Positions 36,267 through 44,446 of a DNA stretch of 64,000 nt are shown here, in pieces (positions within the stretch are counted from its first letter, which is position 1; each line of letters opens with the position of its first letter). Origin of the DNA: Bradyrhizobium sp. 149 (lineage in GTDB: Bacteria; Pseudomonadota; Alphaproteobacteria; Rhizobiales; Xanthobacteraceae); assembly GCF_023073915.1 (NCBI RefSeq), contig NZ_JADPKK010000009.1, forward strand, positions 62,001 to 126,000. The letters run 5' to 3'. A program made the translations under genes and the position numbers. Under the pieces are notes generated by a model. That model was not told the origin of the DNA. It was given only the letters and a program-made list of their open reading frames with translations, and ran no database searches.

Positions 36267-37127
36267 TTACGGCCTCGGCACCTCTAATCGGAATCTGGCA
36301 GCGCCGCCTTGGCCGAGCGGCATTTCCAGCTCGGGCAGGATCGTCTTGAGCTCGCCCTGCAACGTGTAAGGAGGATTGACGATCAAGAGCCCGGTGGAGG
36401 TGAGAGTTGCGTCGGCGGCTTGCGGCGCCACACTGAATTCGAGGCGCAGGCAAGTTCCCGGCGGCTTTGCTGCGGCTGCGAGCCGCGCCACTGATTGCAC
36501 CAGCGCGTCGGTGGCGCGCCGGCTCTTGGCGGGATACCAGATTACATAGATACCGGTCGGCCATTTCGCGAAAGCCGTCGCGAAGGCCTCTCCCAGCTTG
36601 TCGAACTCGTCCTTTGCTTCGAACGGGGGGTCGATCAGCACGAGCCCGCGCCGCTCCTTCGGCGGCACGAAGGCGGGCAGCGCCATCCAGCCGTCGAGAT
36701 CGACCACGCGGGCCTGCTCGTCGTGGCGCAGCACGCCGATCAGCGCTTTGCGCGTCTTCGGTTCGATTTCGCACGCGACGAGGCGGTCCTGCGGCCGCAT
36801 CAGGGCGCGCGCGATCAGCGGCGAGCCCGGATAAGCCTTGAGCTCGCCCTTCGGATTGTAGGCGCGGACGATATCGAGATAGGGCTTGGTCAGCGCGATG
36901 GTGTCGTTCGAGAAACGCGCCTGCATCAGCCGGGCGATGCCCGTCAGCCACTCGCCGCCGCGCCGGGCTTCGTCGCTTTCGAGATCGTAGAGGCCGGCGC
37001 CCGCATGGGTGTCGATGACCCGGAAGGCTCCCGGCTTGTCTTGGAGATAGGTGATGATGCGCGCCAGCACGATGTGCTTGATGACGTCAGCGAAGCTTCC
37101 GGCGTGAAAGGCGTGGCGGTAATTCAT
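36267..37127 (-). CDS. rlmJ: 23S rRNA (adenine(2030)-N(6))-methyltransferase
   Basis: A 286-residue m6A methyltransferase of 23S rRNA. The opening MNYRHAFHAGSFADVIKH is diagnostic of RlmJ. The SAM-binding region (VIDTHAGAGLYDL) and the catalytic DPPFE are present. Same strand as RNase T2 upstream, with a 50-bp gap. Confidence 0.95.
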   Translation of the reverse strand: MNYRHAFHAGSFADVIKHIVLARIITYLQDKPGAFRVIDTHAGAGLYDLESDEARRGGEWLTGIARLMQARFSNDTIALTKPYLDIVRAYNPKGELKAYPGSPLIARALMRPQDRLVACEIEPKTRKALIGVLRHDEQARVVDLDGWMALPAFVPPKERRGLVLIDPPFEAKDEFDKLGEAFATAFAKWPTGIYVIWYPAKSRRATDALVQSVARLAAAAKPPGTCLRLEFSVAPQAADATLTSTGLLIVNPPYTLQGELKTILPELEMPLGQGGAARFRLEVPRP

Positions 37128-37179
37128 GCAAGAGCACTACGCCACGTGACGGCCTGAGCAAAGAGGCACGAAGCCTGGG

Positions 37180-37872
37180 CTACCCACCCCTGATCGGCGG
37201 CATCGTCACCTGGTCGCGGCGGCAGGCGCGGCGGTCGATCTCCTCGCAGGCGCGGAATTGCAGGTCCTTGCTGAGGCAGATGCGGACCTCGGACAGCCGC
37301 GTCCGGTTGCAGGTGATCGAGACGGCGGCATTGCTGAGGCCCGGATTGGCCTTGATGAAGGCTTCCTCCACCTCCGCCGGCGCCACGGTCTTGGCCTGCG
37401 ATAAAGCGAGATATTCGGCCGGAATCTTGATCGCGGCGCGCGCCTTCCTGATCGTCTCGAAATAGCTGCGGTCGGCGAGCCCCGAGCAGGTGCCGTGCTT
37501 GTCCCATTCGTTGAAGATCAGCCCCGGCGCCGGCATCAGGTCGAGCATGGAGGAGACGATGCTGCGGTTCAGCCGCGGCGACGGCCGCTGGCAGTATTCC
37601 GGAAAACCGTTCTCATATTGCGGCCACAGACCATGCACCACGAAAGCGTAGGGCCGTCCGCTGCACTGGACCTGCGAGCGACCGCCGCGCTCCGCCGCCT
37701 CCTCGCAGAAGGAGGGCGACCACGACAGCGACAGCACATAAAAATCGAATTCGCCGGGCGCGTTCTGCCGTTTGTCCTGGGCCTTCGCGCCGCCGGCCAG
37801 GGCGACCAGCCCGGCCGCGAGCGTCAGCGAGATCATCAGGCGGGAGAACGAATGCAATCTGGAATGAAACAT
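37180..37872 (-). CDS. Secreted ribonuclease T2
   Basis: A 230-residue RNase of the T2/RNase I family, exported by a Sec signal (MISLTLAAGLVALAGGAKA). Both catalytic blocks are present: CAS I FVVHGLWPQY (His) and CAS II NEWDKHGTC (Glu-Lys-His). Several cysteines fit the disulfides of the family. The ATG at 37872 follows gagggg; a GTG/ATG five codons upstream is less likely. Role: periplasmic RNA scavenging, inferred. Confidence 0.93.
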   Translation of the reverse strand: MFHSRLHSFSRLMISLTLAAGLVALAGGAKAQDKRQNAPGEFDFYVLSLSWSPSFCEEAAERGGRSQVQCSGRPYAFVVHGLWPQYENGFPEYCQRPSPRLNRSIVSSMLDLMPAPGLIFNEWDKHGTCSGLADRSYFETIRKARAAIKIPAEYLALSQAKTVAPAEVEEAFIKANPGLSNAAVSITCNRTRLSEVRICLSKDLQFRACEEIDRRACRRDQVTMPPIRGG

Positions 37873-38006
37873 GGCGACGCCCCTCAACTAGACTGTGCAA
37901 GCAAGCCTAGCAGGCGACAGGAACATTTCAAGAACAAATTTCGGGCGTCCGGCGTTCGGCCGCCTGACGGATCCGAATCAGGACCCTTCGAGTCAAGGCT
38001 TGCGAG

Positions 38007-38471
38007 TTAAGGCTTGGCGGCGCGGCAGGACGGGTTGTAGGCCCAGTTTCGGTCGAGCCCGACCACGCACCATTCGACGCCCTGGCCGAAGCTGGCGAAG
38101 CCGCCATCCTCGACGATCGAGAAATGCACCTTGCGCAGCTTGCCGTCGGTGAGCATGGCCTCGCCGCTGCAAAAGCGGCGCGGGATGTTGTCGGACGCCC
38201 AGGGCCGGAATGCGGTCTCGTGAACGGCGGTGAAGCCGGTGATCTTCAACGAGGAATTCCAGAACGCGCTTTCTTTCTCCCAGAACTGGGTGGCGATCGT
38301 CGGCAGTGCCCTGTCGCATTCGGAGACGTTGCCGTCATAGCGCGGCCCGCTCAGCCAGAAATTCATCTCCAGCGGATTGGCAGCCCTGGCCTCACCGAAC
38401 GTCAGCGCCCCGAACAGGAGGCCGAGCACGGCGGCAAAGCGGAGCGATTTCAGGTAGGTCGAGGCGCGCAT
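38007..38471 (-). CDS. Exported hypothetical protein
   Basis: A 154-residue protein with a clear signal peptide (LRFAAVLGLLFGALTFGEARA). The mature part has six cysteines spread along it (SECDRAL, RRFCSGEA, VEWCVVG, NPSCRAA) that may form disulfides. Unrecognised family; it resembles small periplasmic proteins conserved in Bradyrhizobium. An ATG at 38489 is the alternative start. It is divergent from the next small exported gene with 180 bp between. Confidence 0.75.
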   Translation of the reverse strand: MRASTYLKSLRFAAVLGLLFGALTFGEARAANPLEMNFWLSGPRYDGNVSECDRALPTIATQFWEKESAFWNSSLKITGFTAVHETAFRPWASDNIPRRFCSGEAMLTDGKLRKVHFSIVEDGGFASFGQGVEWCVVGLDRNWAYNPSCRAAKP

Positions 38472-38652
38472 GGGCAATCCAGACAGCATGATCTGCGAAG
38501 GATGGACGGTGCCGTGAAGGTCGGGGGAGGTCAAGTGCAGCGCGGCAACACTTGCCGACGAGTTGACGGCAACGTCGCAGCAGCCCGCCTTCCGTTCTTT
38601 CCACCGCCGCGCCGGCACCGTAAACTGGCGCCAACCAATCGGAGTGACGGGA

Positions 38653-38946
38653 ATGCGAATCATTGCGGCCGCGGGCCTACTTGCCTTGGGTATGATGGCG
38701 AGCCAGTCGGCGCGCGCCGATATCCTTCCGGTGCCTCCGTTCAAGGGCAACGACACCGGCGGCATCATCGCCTATTCGATGGCAACCCGGGTCGATGCGC
38801 GGCAGGTTGCGGTCGATCACTGCGCGCGCTACGGCAAGGTCGCGAAATTCCTGGCGGTACAGGGCTATGAGGGCGGCTACATCTCGTTCTCCTGCCGCTG
38901 GGTGCCCTATGGCGCTGCCGACCAGCCGATCCGCACGCTCTACTGA
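38653..38946 (+). CDS. Small exported hypothetical protein
   Basis: A 97-residue protein with a signal peptide (MRIIAAAGLLALGMMASQSARA) and a short mature part with two cysteines (DHCARYG, SFSCRWV) that could form one disulfide. ggag lies eight bases before the ATG. It precedes the DUF3617 gene by 44 bp in the same direction and may be co-transcribed. Function unknown. Confidence 0.78.
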   Translation: MRIIAAAGLLALGMMASQSARADILPVPPFKGNDTGGIIAYSMATRVDARQVAVDHCARYGKVAKFLAVQGYEGGYISFSCRWVPYGAADQPIRTLY

Positions 38947-38990
38947 GGCGGTTTCCTAACGCAGCACTCTCTCAGCCGGGAGCTTTTCAC

Positions 38991-39521
38991 ATGACGCGCA
39001 AGCTCGCTTTGCTCGGCTCGGCCCTTTGCCTCGTCTTGTCGGCAGGCAGCGCCTGCGCCGACGATCTGCCGGTGCGCAAGGCGGGCCTGTGGGAATTGAA
39101 GATGGTCAGGACTGGCACGCCCGTGCCCGAGATGACCATGCAGCACTGCACCGACGAGACCGTCGACAAGGAGATGAACAACAACGTCTCCCCGATGGCC
39201 AAGCAGATCTGCGCCAGGCAGGACATCAAGAAGACCGCGACCGGCTATGTCAGCGATTCCGAGTGCAATGTCGCCGGCATCAGCACGACCTCGCATGCCG
39301 AGATCACCGGCGATTTCAATTCGGCTTATACGGTGAAGACGTCATCGCACGCGCAAGGCGGCGCCGCCGGCGCCACGGGACACGACACCACGGTGACACT
39401 CGAAGCCAAGTGGCTCGGGGCCTGCAAGCCGGAGCAGAAACCTGGCGACATCGTGATGCCCGGCGGCTTCAAGATGAACGTGCGCGACATGGACAAGCTG
39501 AAAGCGCTGCTGCCGAAATAA
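38991..39521 (+). CDS. DUF3617 family exported protein
   Basis: A 176-residue periplasmic protein. Signal peptide MTRKLALLGSALCLVLSAGSACA; then the DUF3617 pattern of an opening GLWELKM strand, a CTDETVD turn and paired cysteines (CARQD, SECNVAG, GACKPEQ). The function of the family is not known. Probably in one transcript with the small exported gene upstream. Confidence 0.88.
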   Translation: MTRKLALLGSALCLVLSAGSACADDLPVRKAGLWELKMVRTGTPVPEMTMQHCTDETVDKEMNNNVSPMAKQICARQDIKKTATGYVSDSECNVAGISTTSHAEITGDFNSAYTVKTSSHAQGGAAGATGHDTTVTLEAKWLGACKPEQKPGDIVMPGGFKMNVRDMDKLKALLPK

Positions 39522-39533
39522 CGCGTAATCGTA

Positions 39534-39560
39534 GCCCGGATTGCTTCGCTCGATCCGGGC
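39534..39560. repeat. Hairpin repeat ('agcccggat' type)
   Basis: gcccggat pairs with atccgggc around an 11-base loop, between the convergent DUF3617 and histidine-kinase genes. It may serve as a bidirectional terminator, although no T run follows. Confidence 0.6.
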
Positions 39561-39577
39561 CGCGGCGGCTACATCCG

Positions 39578-40966
39578 CTACACCGGAATTCGCACGCTCG
39601 CCCTTAATCCGCCCATCGGGCTGTCGCCGAGCGTGATGTCGCCGCCGTGCGAACGGGCGATGTCGCGGGCGATCGCAAGGCCAAGGCCCGTGCCGCCCTC
39701 ATCCTGGTTGCGCGCGTTGTCCAGCCGCAGGAACGGCTTGAACACCTCCTCGCGCAGATGGGCGGGAATGCCGGGCCCGTCGTCGTCGACCGTCACGGTC
39801 AGATAACGGTGATCGCGCTGGCCCGTGATGGCGATGCTCTTGCCGTAGCGCGCTGCGTTGGTGACGAGGTTGGCGAGGCAGCGCTTGAACGAGGCCGGCT
39901 TCACCGTGACCACGGGCAGCCCGTTGAACGCGACGGTCGCAGTGTGGCCGTGGCGTTCGGCGTCGCTGCGCAATTCCTCGAGCGCCTGCGCCATATCGGT
40001 CGGCTGCGACTGCTCGCCGGAATCGCCGCGCGCAAACGCGAGGTAGTCCTCGAGCATCATCGACATCTCGTCGACGTCCTTGCGCATGCCCTCCATTTCG
40101 GGGCTGTCGCCGATCAGCGCCAGCTCGAGCTTGAACCGCGTCAGGATCGTGCGCAGATCGTGGCTGACGCCGGCGAGCATCGCGGTGCGCTGCTCCATCG
40201 TCCGCTCGATACGCGACTTCATTTCGAGGAAGGCGACCGCCGCGCGCCGCACTTCGCGCGCGCCGCGCGGGCGGAAATTCGGTGCCTCGCGGCCCTTGCC
40301 GAAGCTTTCGGCGGCGTCGGCAAGCCGCAGGATCGGCTTGATCTGGTTGCGCAGGAACAGCACCGCGACGATCAGCAGGATTGACGATGTGCCGACCATC
40401 CAGAACAGGAAGATCTCCGAGTTCGAGGCATAGGCGGCGCTGCGCTGCGCGAACACGCGCATCACGGCGTCGTCGAGCTGGATCCGGATCTCGACAAGGT
40501 TGGAGCGGCCGACCGTGTCGATCCAGAACGAGCGGCCGATCTGGCGGCCGAGCTGCACCGAGAGCGTCTGGTCCAGCAGCGAGAAGAACGGCTTTGGTCC
40601 GGGTGGCGGCATGTCGCCGGCGGGCAGGAAATCGACGACGAGGCCGAGGCGCTGCTGCGCGATGCGGCGGATCTGGTCGCGATCCTTGTCCTGCGGATAG
40701 CCCTTGTAGACGTCGATCAGCGTGGCGATGTCCTGCACCACCGCGGCCGACAGGCGGCGTGTCACGGTGTTCCAGTGCCGCTCCATGAACACGAAGGCGA
40801 CGACCGATTGCAGGATCACCATCGGCACGATCATGATCAGCAGCGCGCGCGCATAGAGGCCGGTCGGCATCCAGCCCTTGAACGCGTTGCCCATCCAGCC
40901 ATTGGCGGCGGAGACGCGGCCGGCGGCGCTCTTCAACAGCGTCAGGCCGGTATCGATCGTGCTCAT
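39578..40966 (-). CDS. Membrane sensor histidine kinase (EnvZ-like)
   Basis: A 462-residue kinase. Two membrane segments (about 40-62 and 185-205) enclose a periplasmic sensor. A HAMP domain follows, then the phosphoacceptor His in AGVSHDLRTILTRFKLEL, the N box NLVTNAARYG and the G boxes DDGPGIPAH and GGTGLGLAIA. It is the third gene of a marR-response regulator-kinase operon, 18 bp after the regulator stop. The signal sensed is unknown. Confidence 0.93.
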   Translation of the reverse strand: MSTIDTGLTLLKSAAGRVSAANGWMGNAFKGWMPTGLYARALLIMIVPMVILQSVVAFVFMERHWNTVTRRLSAAVVQDIATLIDVYKGYPQDKDRDQIRRIAQQRLGLVVDFLPAGDMPPPGPKPFFSLLDQTLSVQLGRQIGRSFWIDTVGRSNLVEIRIQLDDAVMRVFAQRSAAYASNSEIFLFWMVGTSSILLIVAVLFLRNQIKPILRLADAAESFGKGREAPNFRPRGAREVRRAAVAFLEMKSRIERTMEQRTAMLAGVSHDLRTILTRFKLELALIGDSPEMEGMRKDVDEMSMMLEDYLAFARGDSGEQSQPTDMAQALEELRSDAERHGHTATVAFNGLPVVTVKPASFKRCLANLVTNAARYGKSIAITGQRDHRYLTVTVDDDGPGIPAHLREEVFKPFLRLDNARNQDEGGTGLGLAIARDIARSHGGDITLGDSPMGGLRASVRIPV

Positions 40967-40984
40967 CGGTGGCGCTTCACTGCT

Positions 40985-41716
40985 TTATGGCGAGGCTACC
41001 AGCCGGTAGCCGATGCCGCGCACCGCCTGGAGAAACAGCGGATTGGCGGGATCGGTCTCGATCTTGCGCCGCAGGCGGTTGATCTGCACGTCGACGGCGC
41101 GCTCGTTGACGCTGCCATTGCCGGTCAGCGCGCTGCGCGGCACGGTGTCGCCCGGCGTCTCCGACAGGATCCGCAGCATCTCGCGCTCGCGGTCGGTGAG
41201 GTGAATCACCTCCTCGCCCTGGCGCAACTCGCCGCGCTCGAGGTGGTAGATGTACGGGCCGAACGCGATCTTCTCCACCGCTGCGGCCTGCGGCGGCGGC
41301 GCGGCGCGCTTGAGGATGTTGTTGATACGCAGCGCAAGCTCGCGCGGCTCGAACGGCTTTGCGACGTAGTCGTCGGCGCCGATCTGCAGGCCCTCGATGC
41401 GGGCTTCGGCTTCGTGCCGCGCCGTCAGCATCACGATCGGCACCGAGGATGAGGTCCGGATGAAACGGGCGAGATCGAAGCCGGTCTCGCCGGGCATCAT
41501 GACGTCGAGGATCAAGAGATCGAAGTGCAGGCCCAAAAGCTTGGAACGCGCATCGCTGGCGCTCGCCGCGGTCGAGACGCGATAGCCTTCGCCGGCAAGG
41601 AAGCGCGAGAGCAGATCGCGAATGCGGCGGTCGTCGTCGACCAGCAGGAGATGCGGGGCATCGTCGGCCGGGCGTGCCGGCGGGCGGGCGAGCGTGGCAG
41701 CGAACGGCACGGTCAC
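40985..41716 (-). CDS. OmpR-family response regulator
   Basis: A 243-residue regulator. The receiver domain has the acidic pair in LLLVDDDRR and the phosphoacceptor Asp in LLILDVMMPGETG; Lys is in VAKPFEPREL. A winged-helix DNA-binding domain follows (LTDREREMLRILSETPG, RRKIETDPANPLFLQAVRGIGYRL). The GTG start overlaps the marR TGA by 4 bp (GTGA), so translation is coupled. Partner of the adjacent kinase. Confidence 0.94.
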   Translation of the reverse strand: MTVPFAATLARPPARPADDAPHLLLVDDDRRIRDLLSRFLAGEGYRVSTAASASDARSKLLGLHFDLLILDVMMPGETGFDLARFIRTSSSVPIVMLTARHEAEARIEGLQIGADDYVAKPFEPRELALRINNILKRAAPPPQAAAVEKIAFGPYIYHLERGELRQGEEVIHLTDREREMLRILSETPGDTVPRSALTGNGSVNERAVDVQINRLRRKIETDPANPLFLQAVRGIGYRLVASP

Positions 41717-42252
41717 TCCTTGTCTTGATTGACGGAAGCGAAGATCGTCTCGAGCACCTTGTCCGGATCGTCGCGGTCGATCATCGCGCGCAGGAAGCGC
41801 TTGACGGTCTCGGCTTCCTGCGGCGCCATCTCGGCGAGCGCCTTGGTGATGCGCGTAGTCTGCAGGCCGGCGAGCTTCTGCACCAGCGCCTCGCCCTTTG
41901 GTGTCGCAAACAGCAGGCGCTGGCGGCGATCATTGTCGCCGGTCTTCTGCACGATGTAGCCCTCGTCCAGGAGTTGCTTGAGCACCCGGCCGAGCGATTG
42001 CTTGGTGATGCGCAGGACGTCGAGGAGGTCGGCGACCTTGAGGCCGGGATAACGATAGACGAAGTGCATGACGCGGTGATGGGCCCGGCCGAAGCCGAAC
42101 GCCTCCAGCTCCTGGTCGGGATCGCCGACGAAATCGCGATAGGCGAAGAACAGCAGTTCGATGATATCCCAGCGCAAATTGCCTCCGTCGTCTGCGGCCG
42201 GCCGCGGCCCGGCAGCGTCTTGAGAGGGAGTCGCGAAATTTATGTCAGGCAT
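41713..42252 (-). CDS. MarR family transcriptional regulator
   Basis: A 179-residue winged-helix repressor. The recognition region is KVADLLDVLRITKQSLGRVLKQLLDEGYIVQ followed by the wing NDRRQRLLFATPKG. It is the first gene of the operon with the two-component pair and lies divergent from ilvE, so it may control one or both through the 340-bp intergenic region. No good ribosome binding site precedes the ATG at 42252; an in-frame start 45 bases upstream is an alternative. Confidence 0.9.
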   Translation of the reverse strand: MPDINFATPSQDAAGPRPAADDGGNLRWDIIELLFFAYRDFVGDPDQELEAFGFGRAHHRVMHFVYRYPGLKVADLLDVLRITKQSLGRVLKQLLDEGYIVQKTGDNDRRQRLLFATPKGEALVQKLAGLQTTRITKALAEMAPQEAETVKRFLRAMIDRDDPDKVLETIFASVNQDKE

Positions 42253-42590
42253 ATTGACGTATCTTGGTTTCAATGTTACAAAACGATCAATCCGCACGAA
42301 ATTTTAGATCGTTCCGTGTCGGATGGCATCAAAGCAGGGCGGCCAGAGAGGGCCGGGCAGGCGGCGACGGCCGGAGCAGATCTACCGTGCGATTGTCGAA
42401 CGGCATTTCGGCAAAACATACTGGACTTCCGTCTTCCGCAAAAGCATGTCCTAGGTGACATGCTGGCCACGGAAACCGGCCGTAACAAGGCTGGCGGCGG
42501 TCCGGCCAGAAACCAATCGAGCCAGCCGGGCCCAGATCAGGGCAGGTGGGCGCCAGAACGGCGCCCCCAACGGCAGCGGGAGGCAAGGAC
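42253..42590. promoter_or_regulatory. Divergent intergenic region marR / ilvE
   Basis: 338 bp with no supported gene, between two divergent starts, so it must contain two promoters. It is AT-richer near the marR start (tcttggtttcaatgttacaa). I see no clear operator palindrome. gggagg lies nine bases before the ilvE ATG. Confidence 0.5.
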
Positions 42591-43673
42591 ATGAGCATGA
42601 AATTTGACATCCAGCCCGCATCCGATCCGACCCCCGAGAAGGACCGCGTCGCCAAGCTGGTGGACCCCGGCTTCGGGCGGGTCTTCACCGACCACATGGC
42701 AATCGTCCGCTACAACCAGGCCAAGGGCGGCTGGTACGAGGCGCGCGTCGAGGCCCGCGCCAATTTCCAGATCGATCCGGCCGGCGCCGTCCTGCACTAC
42801 GCCCAGGAAATTTTTGAGGGTCTCAAGGCCTATAAGCGCGACGACGGCGGCGTGAACCTGTTCCGCCCCGACGCCAATGCGCGGCGCTTCAAGGACTCGG
42901 CCGATCGCATGGCGATGGCGCAGATCCCCGAAGACGTCTTCATCGAGGCAGTCGAGCAGGTCGTCCGCATCGACCGCGCCTGGATGCCGGGCGGCGAGGG
43001 CAGCCTCTACCTGCGCCCCTTCATGATCGCGAGCGAGACCTTCCTCGGCGTCAAGCCGTCGTCCGAATACATTTTTGCGGTGATCGCCTCGCCGGTCGGT
43101 TCCTACTTCAAGGGCGGCCCTGCGCCGGTGTCGATCTGGGTCTCGGAGAATTACACGCGCGCCGCGGTCGGCGGTACCGGCGCGGTCAAATGCGGCGGCA
43201 ACTACGCCGCGAGCCTGCGGGCGCAGGCCGAGGCTATGCAGCACGGCTGCGATCAGGTCGTGTTTCTCGATGCGATCGAGCGCCGCTACGTCGAGGAGCT
43301 CGGCGGCATGAACGTGTTCTTCGTGTTCGACGACGGCTCGCTCTCGACGCCGCAGCTCGGCACCATTCTGCCCGGCATCACCCGCGACTCCATCATCGCG
43401 CTGGCCCGCGATGCCGGCAAGACCGTGCGCGAGGAGCCGTACTCGCTCGACCAGTGGCGCAAGGACGCAGCAAGCGGCAAGCTGAAAGAGGCGTTTGCCT
43501 GCGGCACCGCCGCCGTGATCTCGCCGATCGGCAAGGTGCGCTCGGTGAGCGGCGATTTCGAGATCAGTGGCGGCGCCGCTGGCCCCGTCGCCATGGGCCT
43601 CCGCAAGCAGCTCGTCGATATCCAGTACGGCCGCACCAACGATCCGCACAACTGGATCCGCAAGGTGTCTTGA
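42591..43673 (+). CDS. ilvE: Branched-chain amino acid aminotransferase
   Basis: A 360-residue fold-type IV PLP enzyme performing the last step of Leu, Ile and Val synthesis. FEGLKAYKR, YLRPFMIASE, KCGGNYAASL, FLDAIERRYVEELGGMN (with the PLP region) and the C-terminal ACGTAAVISPIG are the conserved blocks. The length matches the longer bacterial BCAT branch. The ATG at 42591 follows gggagg. Confidence 0.95.
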   Translation: MSMKFDIQPASDPTPEKDRVAKLVDPGFGRVFTDHMAIVRYNQAKGGWYEARVEARANFQIDPAGAVLHYAQEIFEGLKAYKRDDGGVNLFRPDANARRFKDSADRMAMAQIPEDVFIEAVEQVVRIDRAWMPGGEGSLYLRPFMIASETFLGVKPSSEYIFAVIASPVGSYFKGGPAPVSIWVSENYTRAAVGGTGAVKCGGNYAASLRAQAEAMQHGCDQVVFLDAIERRYVEELGGMNVFFVFDDGSLSTPQLGTILPGITRDSIIALARDAGKTVREEPYSLDQWRKDAASGKLKEAFACGTAAVISPIGKVRSVSGDFEISGGAAGPVAMGLRKQLVDIQYGRTNDPHNWIRKVS

Positions 43674-43679
43674 GGTCTC

Positions 43680-43716
43680 GTTTCCCGGACGCGCGAAGCG
43701 CGAGCCGGGACCCAGT
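43680..43716. repeat. Hairpin repeat after ilvE
   Basis: tttcccggacgcgcgaagcg continuing to cgagccgggac forms an imperfect hairpin (tcccgg/ccggga with gcgcg/cgcgc) six bp after the ilvE stop. The same motif style recurs near 60617-60642. Possible terminator. Confidence 0.55.
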
Positions 43717-43870
43717 CTGCGAGTGGATGGACCCCGGATCAGCAGCGCACCACGCCTCCAAGAGGCGGCGCGTTGCGCAGCATCCGGGGAACGCCGGCCG
43801 ATAGACCATGAACGCGACACGATGATCGTGCGACAAAGCTCGAGACATCGAGTCATCTGGACATCGCATC

Positions 43871-44395
43871 ATGGCATCCACTCTTCCCCAACCCCTAAAA
43901 TGGGTCATTCTCGCCGCGATCACCGGCATCACCGTCTTCGGCATCCTGACCATCGGCCCCAAGCCGGATGTCTCCGCTGAGGGCCGTTCGCCCGTCGTCG
44001 ACGTGCGCACCACCGATCCGGAGATGAACGCCGCGATCGCGCGCGCCCGCGGCACTCTGCCGACATTCTGGGCCTCCTATGAGGCGCCGAAGCCGTCGGA
44101 GACAGGGCACGCCCTGAAGGTGCACTTTACGACCCGCAAAGGCGGTGAGCACATCTGGATGGCCGAGGTGAAGAAGCTACCGAACGGGGCTTATTCCGGC
44201 CTCTTCGCCAACGAGCCACGCGATCTGCCCGGCAAGCGGGCAGGCGACAAGGTCGAATTCACGGAAGCCGACATCTCGGACTGGATGTTCATGCGCAACG
44301 GCAAGATCGTCGGCGGCGAAACTATCAAGCCGACGCTGAAGTCGCTGCCGAAAGCGGATGCGGACGCGTTGAGGGCGCGGATGGAGCAGCCGTAG
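43871..44395 (+). CDS. DUF2314 domain membrane-anchored protein
   Basis: A 174-residue protein with one N-terminal membrane segment or uncleaved signal (WVILAAITGITVFGILTIG) and a periplasmic DUF2314 domain: DPEMNAAIARARGTLPTFW near the start and FTEADISDWMFMRNGKIVGG toward the end. Function of the family is unknown. It stands alone between ilvE and hisS. Confidence 0.88.
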   Translation: MASTLPQPLKWVILAAITGITVFGILTIGPKPDVSAEGRSPVVDVRTTDPEMNAAIARARGTLPTFWASYEAPKPSETGHALKVHFTTRKGGEHIWMAEVKKLPNGAYSGLFANEPRDLPGKRAGDKVEFTEADISDWMFMRNGKIVGGETIKPTLKSLPKADADALRARMEQP

Positions 44396-44446
44396 GGGGC
44401 AAAGCCGGCAGTTGCCGCACCCCGCGTCGGCTGGTAAATGCCGCGC

